Assembly: GCA_019240115.1 (NCBI GenBank) | Contig: JAFAYV010000015.1 | Coordinates: forward strand, 1 to 47,350 | Direction: 5' to 3' | Origin: Solirubrobacterales bacterium | Lineage (GTDB): Bacteria > Actinomycetota > Thermoleophilia > Solirubrobacterales > Solirubrobacteraceae | DNA: 47,350 nt | Part shown: in pieces, positions 24,653 to 31,827 of the stretch | Layout of the letters: each line of letters starts with the position of its first letter | How positions within the stretch are numbered: position 1 is the stretch's first letter | The notes under the pieces: generated by a model | What the model was told of the DNA's origin: nothing | The model's input: the letters and a program-made list of their open reading frames with translations, nothing else | Database searches by the model: none | Program-made: the position numbers and the translations under genes

Positions 24653-26286
24653 ACAAACGTCGCCAGGTCGTCGTGCAGGACCTGCTGCAGGACATCGATC
24701 CCGCGGACGTCCTCGCGCGCGGCGGCGGCGAGCGAACGGTCGACCTCGTCGCGGATGTCAGCGGCGACCTCGTCGGCCTGCTCGATGAAGGGGACGCCGC
24801 GGAAGATCACCTCGGGCGGCACGACCGATTCGCCCGTCTGCTCGGAGACGGTGGCCACGACGATGAAGATCCCGTCGGCCGAGAGCATCCGCCGGTCGCG
24901 GAGCGCGACGTCGGCCGGGTCGCCGACGTCGACGCCGTCGACGAAGATCATCCCGGCCCGAACGGCGTCGCCGAGATGCGCCCCGGTGGCGTCGAGCTCG
25001 AGCGGGAGGCCGTTCTCGGACTCGAACACGGCGTTGGGGTCGATCCCGACCGCGTCGGCGAGCTGGGCGTGCAGGCGCAGGCGCTTGTGGTCGCCGTGGA
25101 GCGGGAGCACGTAGCGGGGGCGGACGAGGTTGAGCATCAGCTTGAGCTCCTCGACGTAGCCGTGGCCGGAGGCGTGGATCGGCGCCTCGCGGGGCGTGAT
25201 CACCTCGCAGCCGATGTGGTACAGGCGATCGACGGTCTCGTTGACCGCCCGCTCGTTGCCCGGGATCGGCGTCGCCGAGAAGACGATCGTGTCCCCGCGG
25301 CGCAGGGTGATCTGGCGATGGTCGTGGTAGGCCATCCGCCGCAGCGCGGACAGCGGCTCGCCCTGGGAGCCGGTCGAGACGACGACGACCCGATGGTCAG
25401 GCCAGTCCTCGACCTCGTGGGCGGCGATCATGATGCCCTCGGGGACGTCGATGTGCCCGAGCGAGCGGCCGATGTTGACGTTCTTGCGCATCGAGCGCCC
25501 GACGAGCGCGACCTTGCGCCCGAGCGCAGCGGCGGCGTCGACGACCTGTTGGACGCGGTGGATGTTGGAGGCGAAGCTCGTGACGACGATCCGACCCTCG
25601 GCGCGGGCGAAGACCTCCTGAAGGTGCGATCCCACGGTGCGCTCGGACGGCGAGAACCCTGCGCGATCGGCGTTCGTCGAGTCCCCGCACAGCAGCAGCA
25701 CGCCCTCGGAGCCCAGCTCGGCGAGTCGGCTGACGTCCGCCGGGACGCCGTCGACCGGGGTCTGGTCGAACTTGTAGTCGCCGGTCAGCAGCACCGTGCC
25801 GAACTCGGTGCGCAGGGCGACCGCGCACGCGTCGGGGATCGAGTGGGTCATGTGCACGAGCTCGAGCCCGAACGGTCCCACGTCGATGTCCTCCCCGGTC
25901 GGCAGGTCCTCGAGGTCGACGTCGCGGAGGTTGTGCTCGTCGAGCTTGGAGCGAGCCATGGCGATCGTCAGCGGCCCGCCGTAGACGACCGGCCAGGGCG
26001 ACTGCGCGGAGTCGCCGCGTGCGACCCCGAGCTCGCGCAGCACCCAGGGCAGCGCGCCGAGATGATCCTCATGGCCGTGGGTGATGACGATCGCCTCGAT
26101 GTCGGCTGCGCGCTCGCGCAGATAGGTGAAGTCGGGCAGCACGAGGTCGATACCGAGCATGTCGGTGGTCGGGAAGCGCAGGCCGGTATCGACGACGACG
26201 ATCCGTCCGTCGTACTCGACGACGGTCATGTTCTTGCCGATCTCGCCGAGTCCGCCGAGCGGCAGGACCCGCAGCCGTCCGCTCAC
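24598..26286 (-). CDS. rnj: Ribonuclease J
   Basis: Metallo-beta-lactamase/beta-CASP nuclease with 5'-3' exo- and endoribonuclease activity in rRNA and mRNA processing. 562 aa from GTG 26286. Seen: LPLGGLGEIGKNMTVVEYDG start typical of the family, zinc motif THGHEDHLGALPW (about 74-86), TGDYKFDQTPVDG, GDSTNADRAGFSPSE, beta-CASP segment STGSQGEPLSALRRMAYHDH, HASGHGYVEELKLMLNLVRP, and the C-terminal domain. The start overlaps the dapA stop as GTGA (26286-26283). This dapA-rnj order is, as I recall, also found in mycobacteria and corynebacteria. Confidence 0.95.
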   Translation of the reverse strand: MSGRLRVLPLGGLGEIGKNMTVVEYDGRIVVVDTGLRFPTTDMLGIDLVLPDFTYLRERAADIEAIVITHGHEDHLGALPWVLRELGVARGDSAQSPWPVVYGGPLTIAMARSKLDEHNLRDVDLEDLPTGEDIDVGPFGLELVHMTHSIPDACAVALRTEFGTVLLTGDYKFDQTPVDGVPADVSRLAELGSEGVLLLCGDSTNADRAGFSPSERTVGSHLQEVFARAEGRIVVTSFASNIHRVQQVVDAAAALGRKVALVGRSMRKNVNIGRSLGHIDVPEGIMIAAHEVEDWPDHRVVVVSTGSQGEPLSALRRMAYHDHRQITLRRGDTIVFSATPIPGNERAVNETVDRLYHIGCEVITPREAPIHASGHGYVEELKLMLNLVRPRYVLPLHGDHKRLRLHAQLADAVGIDPNAVFESENGLPLELDATGAHLGDAVRAGMIFVDGVDVGDPADVALRDRRMLSADGIFIVVATVSEQTGESVVPPEVIFRGVPFIEQADEVAADIRDEVDRSLAAAAREDVRGIDVLQQVLHDDLATFVYDRLRRRPMVLPVVVEV

Positions 26287-27152
26287 GCGGCGGCGACCAG
26301 CATGCCGTGGCGCTCGAGCATCGCGCGCACGGTGCACTGCTCGTCGGCGTCGAGCTCGACGTAGGGCAGCCGGGGCCCGCCGACGGGGACCCCGATCATC
26401 GCCAGTCCGGCCTTCAGGCTGCACGCCAGCGGCGCGATGGCCAGGTCCCGGTAGACGTCGCTCAGGCCGGCGTCGATCTCGCGGCGCCGGTCGGGCTCGT
26501 CGACCATCCGGCGCATCTCGGAGCCGAAGATGTGGCTGGCGGTCAGCACCCCGCCCGCCTCGCCGAGCTCGAGGACGTCGACGAGCATGTCGTCGTTGCC
26601 GGCGTAGATGGACAGGCCGTCGACGCGCGCCAGGTTCGCCGGGTTGGCCTGCTTGACGCCCTCGATGTGGTCGAGCTGGGCGAGCTCGGCGAGCAGATCG
26701 TTGGGCAGGTCGGCTCCGGTGCGCTGCGGGATGTTGTAGAGCAGGATCGGCAGGTTCGTCGCACGCACCACCTCGCAATAGTGGGCGATGATCCCCCGCC
26801 GGCTCGGGCGGTTGTAGTACGGATTGACCGAGAGCAGCGCGTCGACGTCGAGCGCGGTCGCGCGCTCGGTCAGCTCGACGGCGTGCCGGGTGTCGTTGGA
26901 GCCGACGCCGGCGACGACCGACGCGCCCGGGTGATTGCGCCGCACCTCGGCGACGACGACCTCGATGACCCGCAGGTGCTCGTCGTCGGCGAGCGTCGCG
27001 GCCTCGCCGGTGGTGCCGCAGACGACGAGGCCGTCGGACCCGTGGCCGAGCAGGTGGTCGACGAGCCGATGGATCGCCTCCTCGTCGACGCGCCCGTGGA
27101 CGTCGAACGGGGTCACCATCGCCGTGAGGATCGGGCCCAGGTGCAGCGCCAT
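26283..27152 (-). CDS. dapA: 4-hydroxy-tetrahydrodipicolinate synthase
   Basis: Condenses pyruvate with aspartate semialdehyde, the first committed step to diaminopimelate and lysine. 289 aa with a complete active site: GTTGEAATL, SVNPYYNRPS, Tyr in LLYNIPQRTG and the Schiff-base lysine in GVKQANPANL. GATACT (27164-27159) is placed 6 nt before the ATG and no Shine-Dalgarno is seen, suggesting a leaderless mRNA. Coupled to rnj by a 4-bp overlap. With dapB, dapL and dapF it supplies a minimal aminotransferase-type DAP pathway within the window. Confidence 0.95.
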   Translation of the reverse strand: MALHLGPILTAMVTPFDVHGRVDEEAIHRLVDHLLGHGSDGLVVCGTTGEAATLADDEHLRVIEVVVAEVRRNHPGASVVAGVGSNDTRHAVELTERATALDVDALLSVNPYYNRPSRRGIIAHYCEVVRATNLPILLYNIPQRTGADLPNDLLAELAQLDHIEGVKQANPANLARVDGLSIYAGNDDMLVDVLELGEAGGVLTASHIFGSEMRRMVDEPDRRREIDAGLSDVYRDLAIAPLACSLKAGLAMIGVPVGGPRLPYVELDADEQCTVRAMLERHGMLVAAA

Positions 27153-27158
27153 CGCGCC

Positions 27159-27211
27159 AGTATCGCAGGTGAGCCCCCGGAGAACGGGCCCCGCCCACCC
27201 ACCGTTACGAT
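27159..27211. promoter_or_regulatory. Divergent -10 pair, dapA / coiled-coil gene
   Basis: Minus strand GATACT (27164-27159) stands 6 nt before the dapA ATG. Plus strand TACGAT (27206-27211) stands 6 nt before the GTG at 27218. Neither gene has a Shine-Dalgarno, so both transcripts look leaderless. No clear -35 elements are seen. Confidence 0.4.
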
Positions 27212-27217
27212 CCGCTG

Positions 27218-28210
27218 GTGCCGGGCGCCATCGACCTCGAGGAGCGGATCGCGGGGCTCTACCGCGAGCCGCTGTCGGAGTTCACCGCCGCCCGCGACGA
27301 ACTGGCCAGGCAGCTGCGCCAGGACCGCCGCCGCGGCGAGGCCGACCGGGTCAAGGCGATGCGCAAGCCGAGCGTCACCGCCTGGGCGCTCAACCGCTGC
27401 CGCGCGCGGCACGCCGGGCTCGTCGACGACCTGCTCGACGCGGGCGAGCGGCTGCGCGAGGCGCATCGCGCGCTGCTGTCCGACGGCGATCGCGATGGCC
27501 TGCGCGCAGCCAGCGCCCGCGAGCGCGAGGCGGTCGAGACGCTGGTCGCCGCTGCCGAGCGCGAGCTGGCCGAGGCCGGGCACCCGACGACCCCGGCGGC
27601 GCGCACGCGATTGACCGCCACGCTGCACGCGGTCGCCGGCGACGAGGAGCCGCGCACGCAACTGGCGGGGGGGCGGCTGCACTCAGATCACGAGATCGGT
27701 GATCTGGGATTCGCGCTCGGCGGCGGCTCCGACGCGGCGCCGCCGGCGCGGGGCAGGCGGGCGCCGGCCAAAGCCGGCAAGACCTCCGAGCCCGCCAAGC
27801 CCTCGAAGGCCGCCCAGCCCGCCGAGCCCTCCAAGCCCGCCGAGCCCTCCAAGCCCTCCGAGCCCGCCAAGGCCGCCAAGCCCTCCAAGCCCGCCAAGGC
27901 CGCCAAGACCCCCGAGGCGGGTCGGGACAACGCAGCCAAGAAGCGAGCGACGGCCCTGGTGGCGGCCACCGACGCGCTGACCGAGGCCGAGTCCGCGCTG
28001 GCACACCGCGACGACGAGGTCGCGGCGGCCGAGTCAGAGCTGGCCGACGCGCGGTCCGAGCTCGACCGCGCTGGACGCGAGCTCGAGGCGGCTCGGAAAG
28101 CGGCGGAACGGGCGCGCGAGGCGGCAGAGCGGGCGCAGGCGGCGCAGACCAAGGCGCGCGAGCGCGTTTCGGACCTCGGCGCGCGCGTGCAGCAGCTCGC
28201 CGACACCTGA
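27218..28210 (+). CDS. Coiled-coil protein with Lys/Pro/Ala-rich linker, function unknown
   Basis: 330 aa; the N-terminal part (about 1-125: LYREPLSEFTAARDELARQL, KPSVTAWALNR) resembles an actinobacterial family of uncharacterised proteins, which I recall only in outline. A low-complexity linker follows (about 170-235) made of EPSKPAEPSKP-like repeats, then a long alanine/glutamate-rich coiled coil (about 240-325: EVAAAESELADARSELDRAG). No signal peptide or membrane helix. Start GTG 27218 is supported by TACGAT 6 nt upstream. Structure suggests a filament-, DNA- or envelope-associated scaffold, but nothing proves this. Confidence 0.75.
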   Translation: MPGAIDLEERIAGLYREPLSEFTAARDELARQLRQDRRRGEADRVKAMRKPSVTAWALNRCRARHAGLVDDLLDAGERLREAHRALLSDGDRDGLRAASAREREAVETLVAAAERELAEAGHPTTPAARTRLTATLHAVAGDEEPRTQLAGGRLHSDHEIGDLGFALGGGSDAAPPARGRRAPAKAGKTSEPAKPSKAAQPAEPSKPAEPSKPSEPAKAAKPSKPAKAAKTPEAGRDNAAKKRATALVAATDALTEAESALAHRDDEVAAAESELADARSELDRAGRELEAARKAAERAREAAERAQAAQTKARERVSDLGARVQQLADT

Positions 28211-28308
28211 CCCGATGTCGTGCTCGCCGGAGCGCGCCGCGGGGGCGTCGCGAAGCCCGGCCGGCTTGCCGCCCAGTCCGCCGCGACGAGGTGGACCACG
28301 CCGGACCG

Positions 28309-29430
28309 CTACGTCAGCGCGCGCTCGTAGACGCGCCAGCGCTTGACGACGCGACCGCCCATGGCCTGCAGGCCGCGGTTCATCGACGAGTTGGTCTCGA
28401 GGATCCACCCCGCCTCCCCGCGCTTCTGGCGGGTGCGCCCGGCGGCCGCGAAGTGCTCCATGTACAGCGCGGCGGCGACGCCGGTGTGCTGGTACTCGGG
28501 CAGCACGCCGAGGAAGCCGACGCGGAGCCGGTCGATGATCCGCGCCCGGCGCAGGTAGTACCACCAGCCGAGCGGCAGCAGCCGCCCCTGCATCTTCTTG
28601 TAGATCTGATGCACGTCGGGGATCGTGATCGCCATCGCGATCGTCTGGCCGTCCTGCTCGGCGATCATGAACCACTCGCGCGCGTAGACGAGCTGCATGT
28701 CGATCGCGTAGGCGTCGAGGTCGGCCTTCGTGTAGGGGGTGAAGCCCCAGTTGTGCGACCACGCGGCGTTGTAGACCTTGGCGAACTCGTCCATCTCGCG
28801 ACGGAGGTGGCGGCGCGACATCTTGCGGATCGTCACGCCGTGGCGGGTGCGCGCCCGCTCGGCGACCCGCGGCAGGACCGGGTCCATGCGCTCGAGGTTT
28901 GAGATCTCGAGGTCCCAGCTGAGCAGGTCCATCGCCTTGGTCAGCCCCGCGGCCTCGCACAGCCGCTGGTAGTAGGGCGGTTGCCACGGCTGGCGGATGA
29001 GCGGCTCGAGCTCGAAGCCCTCGATCATGACCCCGGACTCGTCGTTGAGCTGGAAGTCCATCGGCCCGATCATCCGATCGCATCCACGGCCGCGCAGCCA
29101 CGTCTCGGCGGCGCTCAGCAGGGCGTCGAGGATCTCGGGGTCGTCCTCGAGCTCGAGGAAGCCGAACATGCCGGTGCGGCTGTGGTGGTAGTCGTTGAAC
29201 GCGTGGTCGATCTGGGCGGTCGCGCGCCCGACGACCCGGCCGTCGCGCCGGGCGAGGAAGTACTCGGCATCGCCGTGGGTGAAGAACGCGTTCAGCTTGC
29301 GGGTGAGGAACAGGTAGCGCTCGAGCCGCAGCGGCGGGATCCACGGGGTCCCGGCGTGCAGGCGGTACGGGAGGTGGACGAACGCCCGGAGATCGCCGGG
29401 GCGCTTGACGAGTGAGATCTCGACGGGCAT
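28309..29430 (-). CDS. GNAT-superfamily N-acetyltransferase-like protein
   Basis: 373 aa. N-terminal region (about 1-160) has a GNAT-like strand set (EYFLARRDGRVVGRATAQIDHAFN), and the C-terminal half (about 190-365) has a second one with the acetyl-CoA-binding style segment VGFLGVLPEYQHTGVAAALYMEHF, including the R/Q-x-x-G-x-A-like turn. Belongs to a family seen beside many bacterial metabolic genes; acceptor unknown. It follows the nitrilase-like gene by 26 nt on the same strand and is probably co-transcribed. The 98-nt spacer downstream has only a short AAGCC/GGCTT palindrome. Confidence 0.7.
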   Translation of the reverse strand: MPVEISLVKRPGDLRAFVHLPYRLHAGTPWIPPLRLERYLFLTRKLNAFFTHGDAEYFLARRDGRVVGRATAQIDHAFNDYHHSRTGMFGFLELEDDPEILDALLSAAETWLRGRGCDRMIGPMDFQLNDESGVMIEGFELEPLIRQPWQPPYYQRLCEAAGLTKAMDLLSWDLEISNLERMDPVLPRVAERARTRHGVTIRKMSRRHLRREMDEFAKVYNAAWSHNWGFTPYTKADLDAYAIDMQLVYAREWFMIAEQDGQTIAMAITIPDVHQIYKKMQGRLLPLGWWYYLRRARIIDRLRVGFLGVLPEYQHTGVAAALYMEHFAAAGRTRQKRGEAGWILETNSSMNRGLQAMGGRVVKRWRVYERALT

Positions 29431-29456
29431 CGGTGGCAGCCTATAGGGACCGGTCG

Positions 29457-30530
29457 TCAGTCACGCGCCGGCGGCCGCCAGATGTCGCGACGCTGGAGCA
29501 GCTGCACCTGCCGCTCGGTCACCTGCGCCCGGTAGGCGGCGTGGTCGTAGGGCGGGCGGTCGAGGTACAGGTTGCGCGGGTAGATCGGCCGCCCGTAGAT
29601 GAGCTGGTACTGCTCGGTGGTCAGGTCCTTCAACCAGTTGTCCCACTGCGCGGTGGCCCGGAAGTGGCGCAGGGCCTCGATGTCGATCGTGCCTGCGATC
29701 CAGGTCGAGCCGCCGCCGTAGGGCACCTCGGTCACCACCTGCCCGCGGTAGTCGACGATCTGCGAGCCGCCGGAGAACGTGTCGATCGGCAGCTCGGACT
29801 CCCGGTCGAGATAGTAGGTGCCGAGGTTCATGCCGACGACGTACATGTTGTTGTCCAGCGCCCGCGCCCGGTTCTGGACCGAGAACATCTCGCTCATCAC
29901 GCCCGGCGCCGGATACGGGCCGCGATAGGCGATCTCGCAGCCGTTCATCGCCAGGCCCCGGGCGTTCTCGGGATACGAGGCCTCGTTGGCCATCATGATC
30001 CCGATCCGCCCGATCGCCGTGTCGGCCACGGGATAGAACGCGTCGAGCGTCGCGCCGTACAGCTCGATCCAGCGATCCCACACGTTGTGCGGGGTCAGCG
30101 AGTGCTCGACCGGCAGCAGCGGCACGACCTTGTGGTGGGTGAGGACCACGATGCCGTCCTCGGGCTCGATCACGAACCCGACGTTGAAGAAGCGGGCGGG
30201 AAACTCCGGATGGCGTGCCTTGGCCTGGGCGATCACGTAGGCGCCCCACCGGCGGGCAAGGCGTCCGAGCTCGTCGGTCTCGGGGCCGGGGATGTCGATC
30301 GCGCATTCGCGGGCGTAGGCTTCGTGGTCGAGGTCGAACACCTCATCGGTGAAGCCCTGCAGACCGCCCTCGGGGACGCAGATCAACCGCACCGGGAGGT
30401 CCATGCTCGACAGCCAGGAGGCCGCCTTGACCAGGTGGGCAATGTGCTCGAGGTTGACCGCGATCTCCTCGCGCTGGCGGATGCCGCGCATCGACTGGAT
30501 CAGTCCCACGACCTGGTACGGCTCGATCAT
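29457..30530 (-). CDS. Nitrilase-superfamily protein lacking nucleophilic Cys
   Basis: 357 aa of the carbon-nitrogen hydrolase fold, closest in style to aliphatic amidases/formamidases (SYPENARGLAMNG and RARALDNNMYVVGMN are typical). The catalytic Glu54 (VPEGGLQG) and Lys134 (THHKVVPLL) are present, but where the nucleophilic cysteine should be (C-x-[DE]...YPE) the sequence reads MMANEASYPE, with Ala181 (codon GCC). A Cys lies later in MNGCEIAY but not at the nucleophile position. The frame is intact and well conserved, so this looks like a non-hydrolytic homologue. ATG with GAGGAG upstream. Forms a unit with the GNAT gene. Confidence 0.82.
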   Translation of the reverse strand: MIEPYQVVGLIQSMRGIRQREEIAVNLEHIAHLVKAASWLSSMDLPVRLICVPEGGLQGFTDEVFDLDHEAYARECAIDIPGPETDELGRLARRWGAYVIAQAKARHPEFPARFFNVGFVIEPEDGIVVLTHHKVVPLLPVEHSLTPHNVWDRWIELYGATLDAFYPVADTAIGRIGIMMANEASYPENARGLAMNGCEIAYRGPYPAPGVMSEMFSVQNRARALDNNMYVVGMNLGTYYLDRESELPIDTFSGGSQIVDYRGQVVTEVPYGGGSTWIAGTIDIEALRHFRATAQWDNWLKDLTTEQYQLIYGRPIYPRNLYLDRPPYDHAAYRAQVTERQVQLLQRRDIWRPPARD

Positions 30531-30580
30531 CGCCCACTCCTCTCGGTTGATCCGGCCGGGACTCTAACCTCGGGGCGCGC

Positions 30581-30785
30581 GTGCGGCTCGATCACGTCCA
30601 GGTCGCCGCGCCGCCGGCAGGCCCATCCGGCGCTCGCGGTCGACGCCGCGCAACTGACCGAGCTGGCGGCGCGGCTGAGCGCGGCGGGGTGCGCGGTGCA
30701 CTGGAAGACCGACCTCCCGGGCGTCCGTAGGTTCTTCAGCGACGATCGGTGGGGCAACCGGATCGAGCTGCCGGTCCGGGAGTAG
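30581..30785 (+). pseudogene. VOC/glyoxalase-family remnant
   Basis: The first 13 or so codons (GTG 30581: VRLDHVQVAAPPAG) are the start of a glyoxalase/bleomycin-resistance protein; the end (HPALAV ... GVRRFFSDDRWGNRIELPV, stop 30785) is its C-terminus in another reading frame. The central part, roughly 50-60 residues by family length, is missing, with the junction near 30615-30625. So an internal deletion plus frameshift has destroyed the gene. Confidence 0.7.
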
Positions 30786-30825
30786 CGGGTCGGGCCCTCG
30801 GCGTGTCGCTGGGGCGCGACGCGGT

Positions 30826-30923
30826 TGCGACAAACCTGCAGTCGGCCGCGGGATTTTCCCATTCGGCTGCGCTCAGCGTCGGTGATGCGCCAAATCGAAT
30901 AGGCGGGATGCAGGTTTGTCGCA
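30826..30923. repeat. REP/BIME-like palindrome, copy B
   Basis: The arms TGCGACAAACCTGCA (30826-30840) and TGCAGGTTTGTCGCA (30909-30923) are perfect complements, 15 bp. Inside, ATTCG (30861-30865) pairs with CGAAT (30896-30900). The segment at 30875-30896 is shared with copy A (11864-11884). The arm sequence differs from copy A at several positions, yet both arms changed together. Confidence 0.7.
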
Positions 30924-31005
30924 CCCGCGCACGCCGCATCCGCGCACGCCGCACCCGCGCCCGCCGCACCCGCCGCACTGCACACCCCGCACCCGCACGC
31001 GCCGG
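30921..31005. repeat. 15-bp tandem repeat decaying downstream
   Basis: GCACCCGCGCACGCC begins at 30921 and recurs at 30936 and 30951 with single changes, then decays to imperfect GC-rich copies to about 31005. It follows REP-like copy B just as a 39-bp tandem follows copy A. Confidence 0.75.
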
Positions 31006-31041
31006 GCGTGAGTGACTCAGCGCGCGCGAACCGACCGACGC

Positions 31042-31827
31042 CTACAGGATCCCCGGGTACGCCCCGCCGTCGACGACGATCGACTGGGCGGTGATGTAGC
31101 CGGCCCGCGCGGAGCACAGAAACGCGCACGCCGCTCCGAACTCTCCGGGCTCGCCGAGCCGGCCGGCGGGGATCGAGGCGAGGCGCCGGCGGGCGATCTC
31201 GTCGGCCTCGACGCCCTCCTGCTCGGCCGCCGCCGCATAGTTGGAGCGGATCCGGTCGGTGTCAAAGGAGCCGGGAAGCAGGAAGTTGAGCGTGACGTTG
31301 GCGTGGGCGACCGAGCGGGCGACGCCGGCGAGGAACCCGGTCAGTCCGGCGCGCGCCCCCGAGGAGAGATCGAGGCCGGCGACCGGCATCTTCACCGAGA
31401 ACGACGTGATGTTCACGATGCGGCCGAAGCGCCGCGCCACCATCCCGTCGATGACCGCCTGGACGAGCGCGATCGGGGACGCCATGTTCGCCTCGATCCC
31501 GGCGAGCAGCGCCTCGTGGTCGACGTCGCGGAAGTCACGCAGCGGCGGACCACCGTTGTTGTTGACGAGGATGTCGGGCTCGGGCGCGGCCGCGAGCACC
31601 GCGGCGCGGCCCTCCGGGGTGCTGAGATCGCCGGCCACGGGGATGATCTCGGCCCCCGTCGCCGCGGTCAGCTCGTCGGCGGTGCGCCGCAGGGTCCCCG
31701 CGTCGCGGCCGTTGACCACCACCCGACAGCCGGCGCGCGCGAGCTCCGAGGCGCAGCCGCGGCCGAGGCCGCGGCTCGAGGCGCAGACGATCGCGGTCCG
31801 ACCGGCGATCCCGAGGTCGAGAGTCAT
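31042..31827 (-). CDS. Atypical SDR lacking catalytic Tyr/Lys
   Basis: 261-aa Rossmann-fold protein annotated in many genomes as FabG-like. The cofactor turn is CASSRGLGRG rather than TGxxxGxG; the NNAG site is VNNNGGPP. The serine is present (NITSFSVKMP), but the YxxxK position reads LSSGARAGL, so the tyrosine and lysine are missing. This matches the BKR-like SDR-like subgroup known to lack the standard tetrad. C-terminus has ITAQSIVVDGGAYPG, as in FabG. Start ATG 31827 overlaps the dapB stop (ATGA). Substrate unknown; coupling to dapB need not mean a role in lysine synthesis. Confidence 0.85.
   Translation of the reverse strand: MTLDLGIAGRTAIVCASSRGLGRGCASELARAGCRVVVNGRDAGTLRRTADELTAATGAEIIPVAGDLSTPEGRAAVLAAAPEPDILVNNNGGPPLRDFRDVDHEALLAGIEANMASPIALVQAVIDGMVARRFGRIVNITSFSVKMPVAGLDLSSGARAGLTGFLAGVARSVAHANVTLNFLLPGSFDTDRIRSNYAAAAEQEGVEADEIARRRLASIPAGRLGEPGEFGAACAFLCSARAGYITAQSIVVDGGAYPGIL

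Noticed and set aside
27683-28006. Minus-strand ORF made of Leu-Gly-Gly repeats
   Set aside because: It is the shadow of the Lys/Pro/Ala linker of the coiled-coil gene; there is no start context and no similarity.
28254-28269. AAGCC/GGCTT palindrome as terminator between convergent genes
   Set aside because: Only 5 bp of stem and no T-run; too weak to call.
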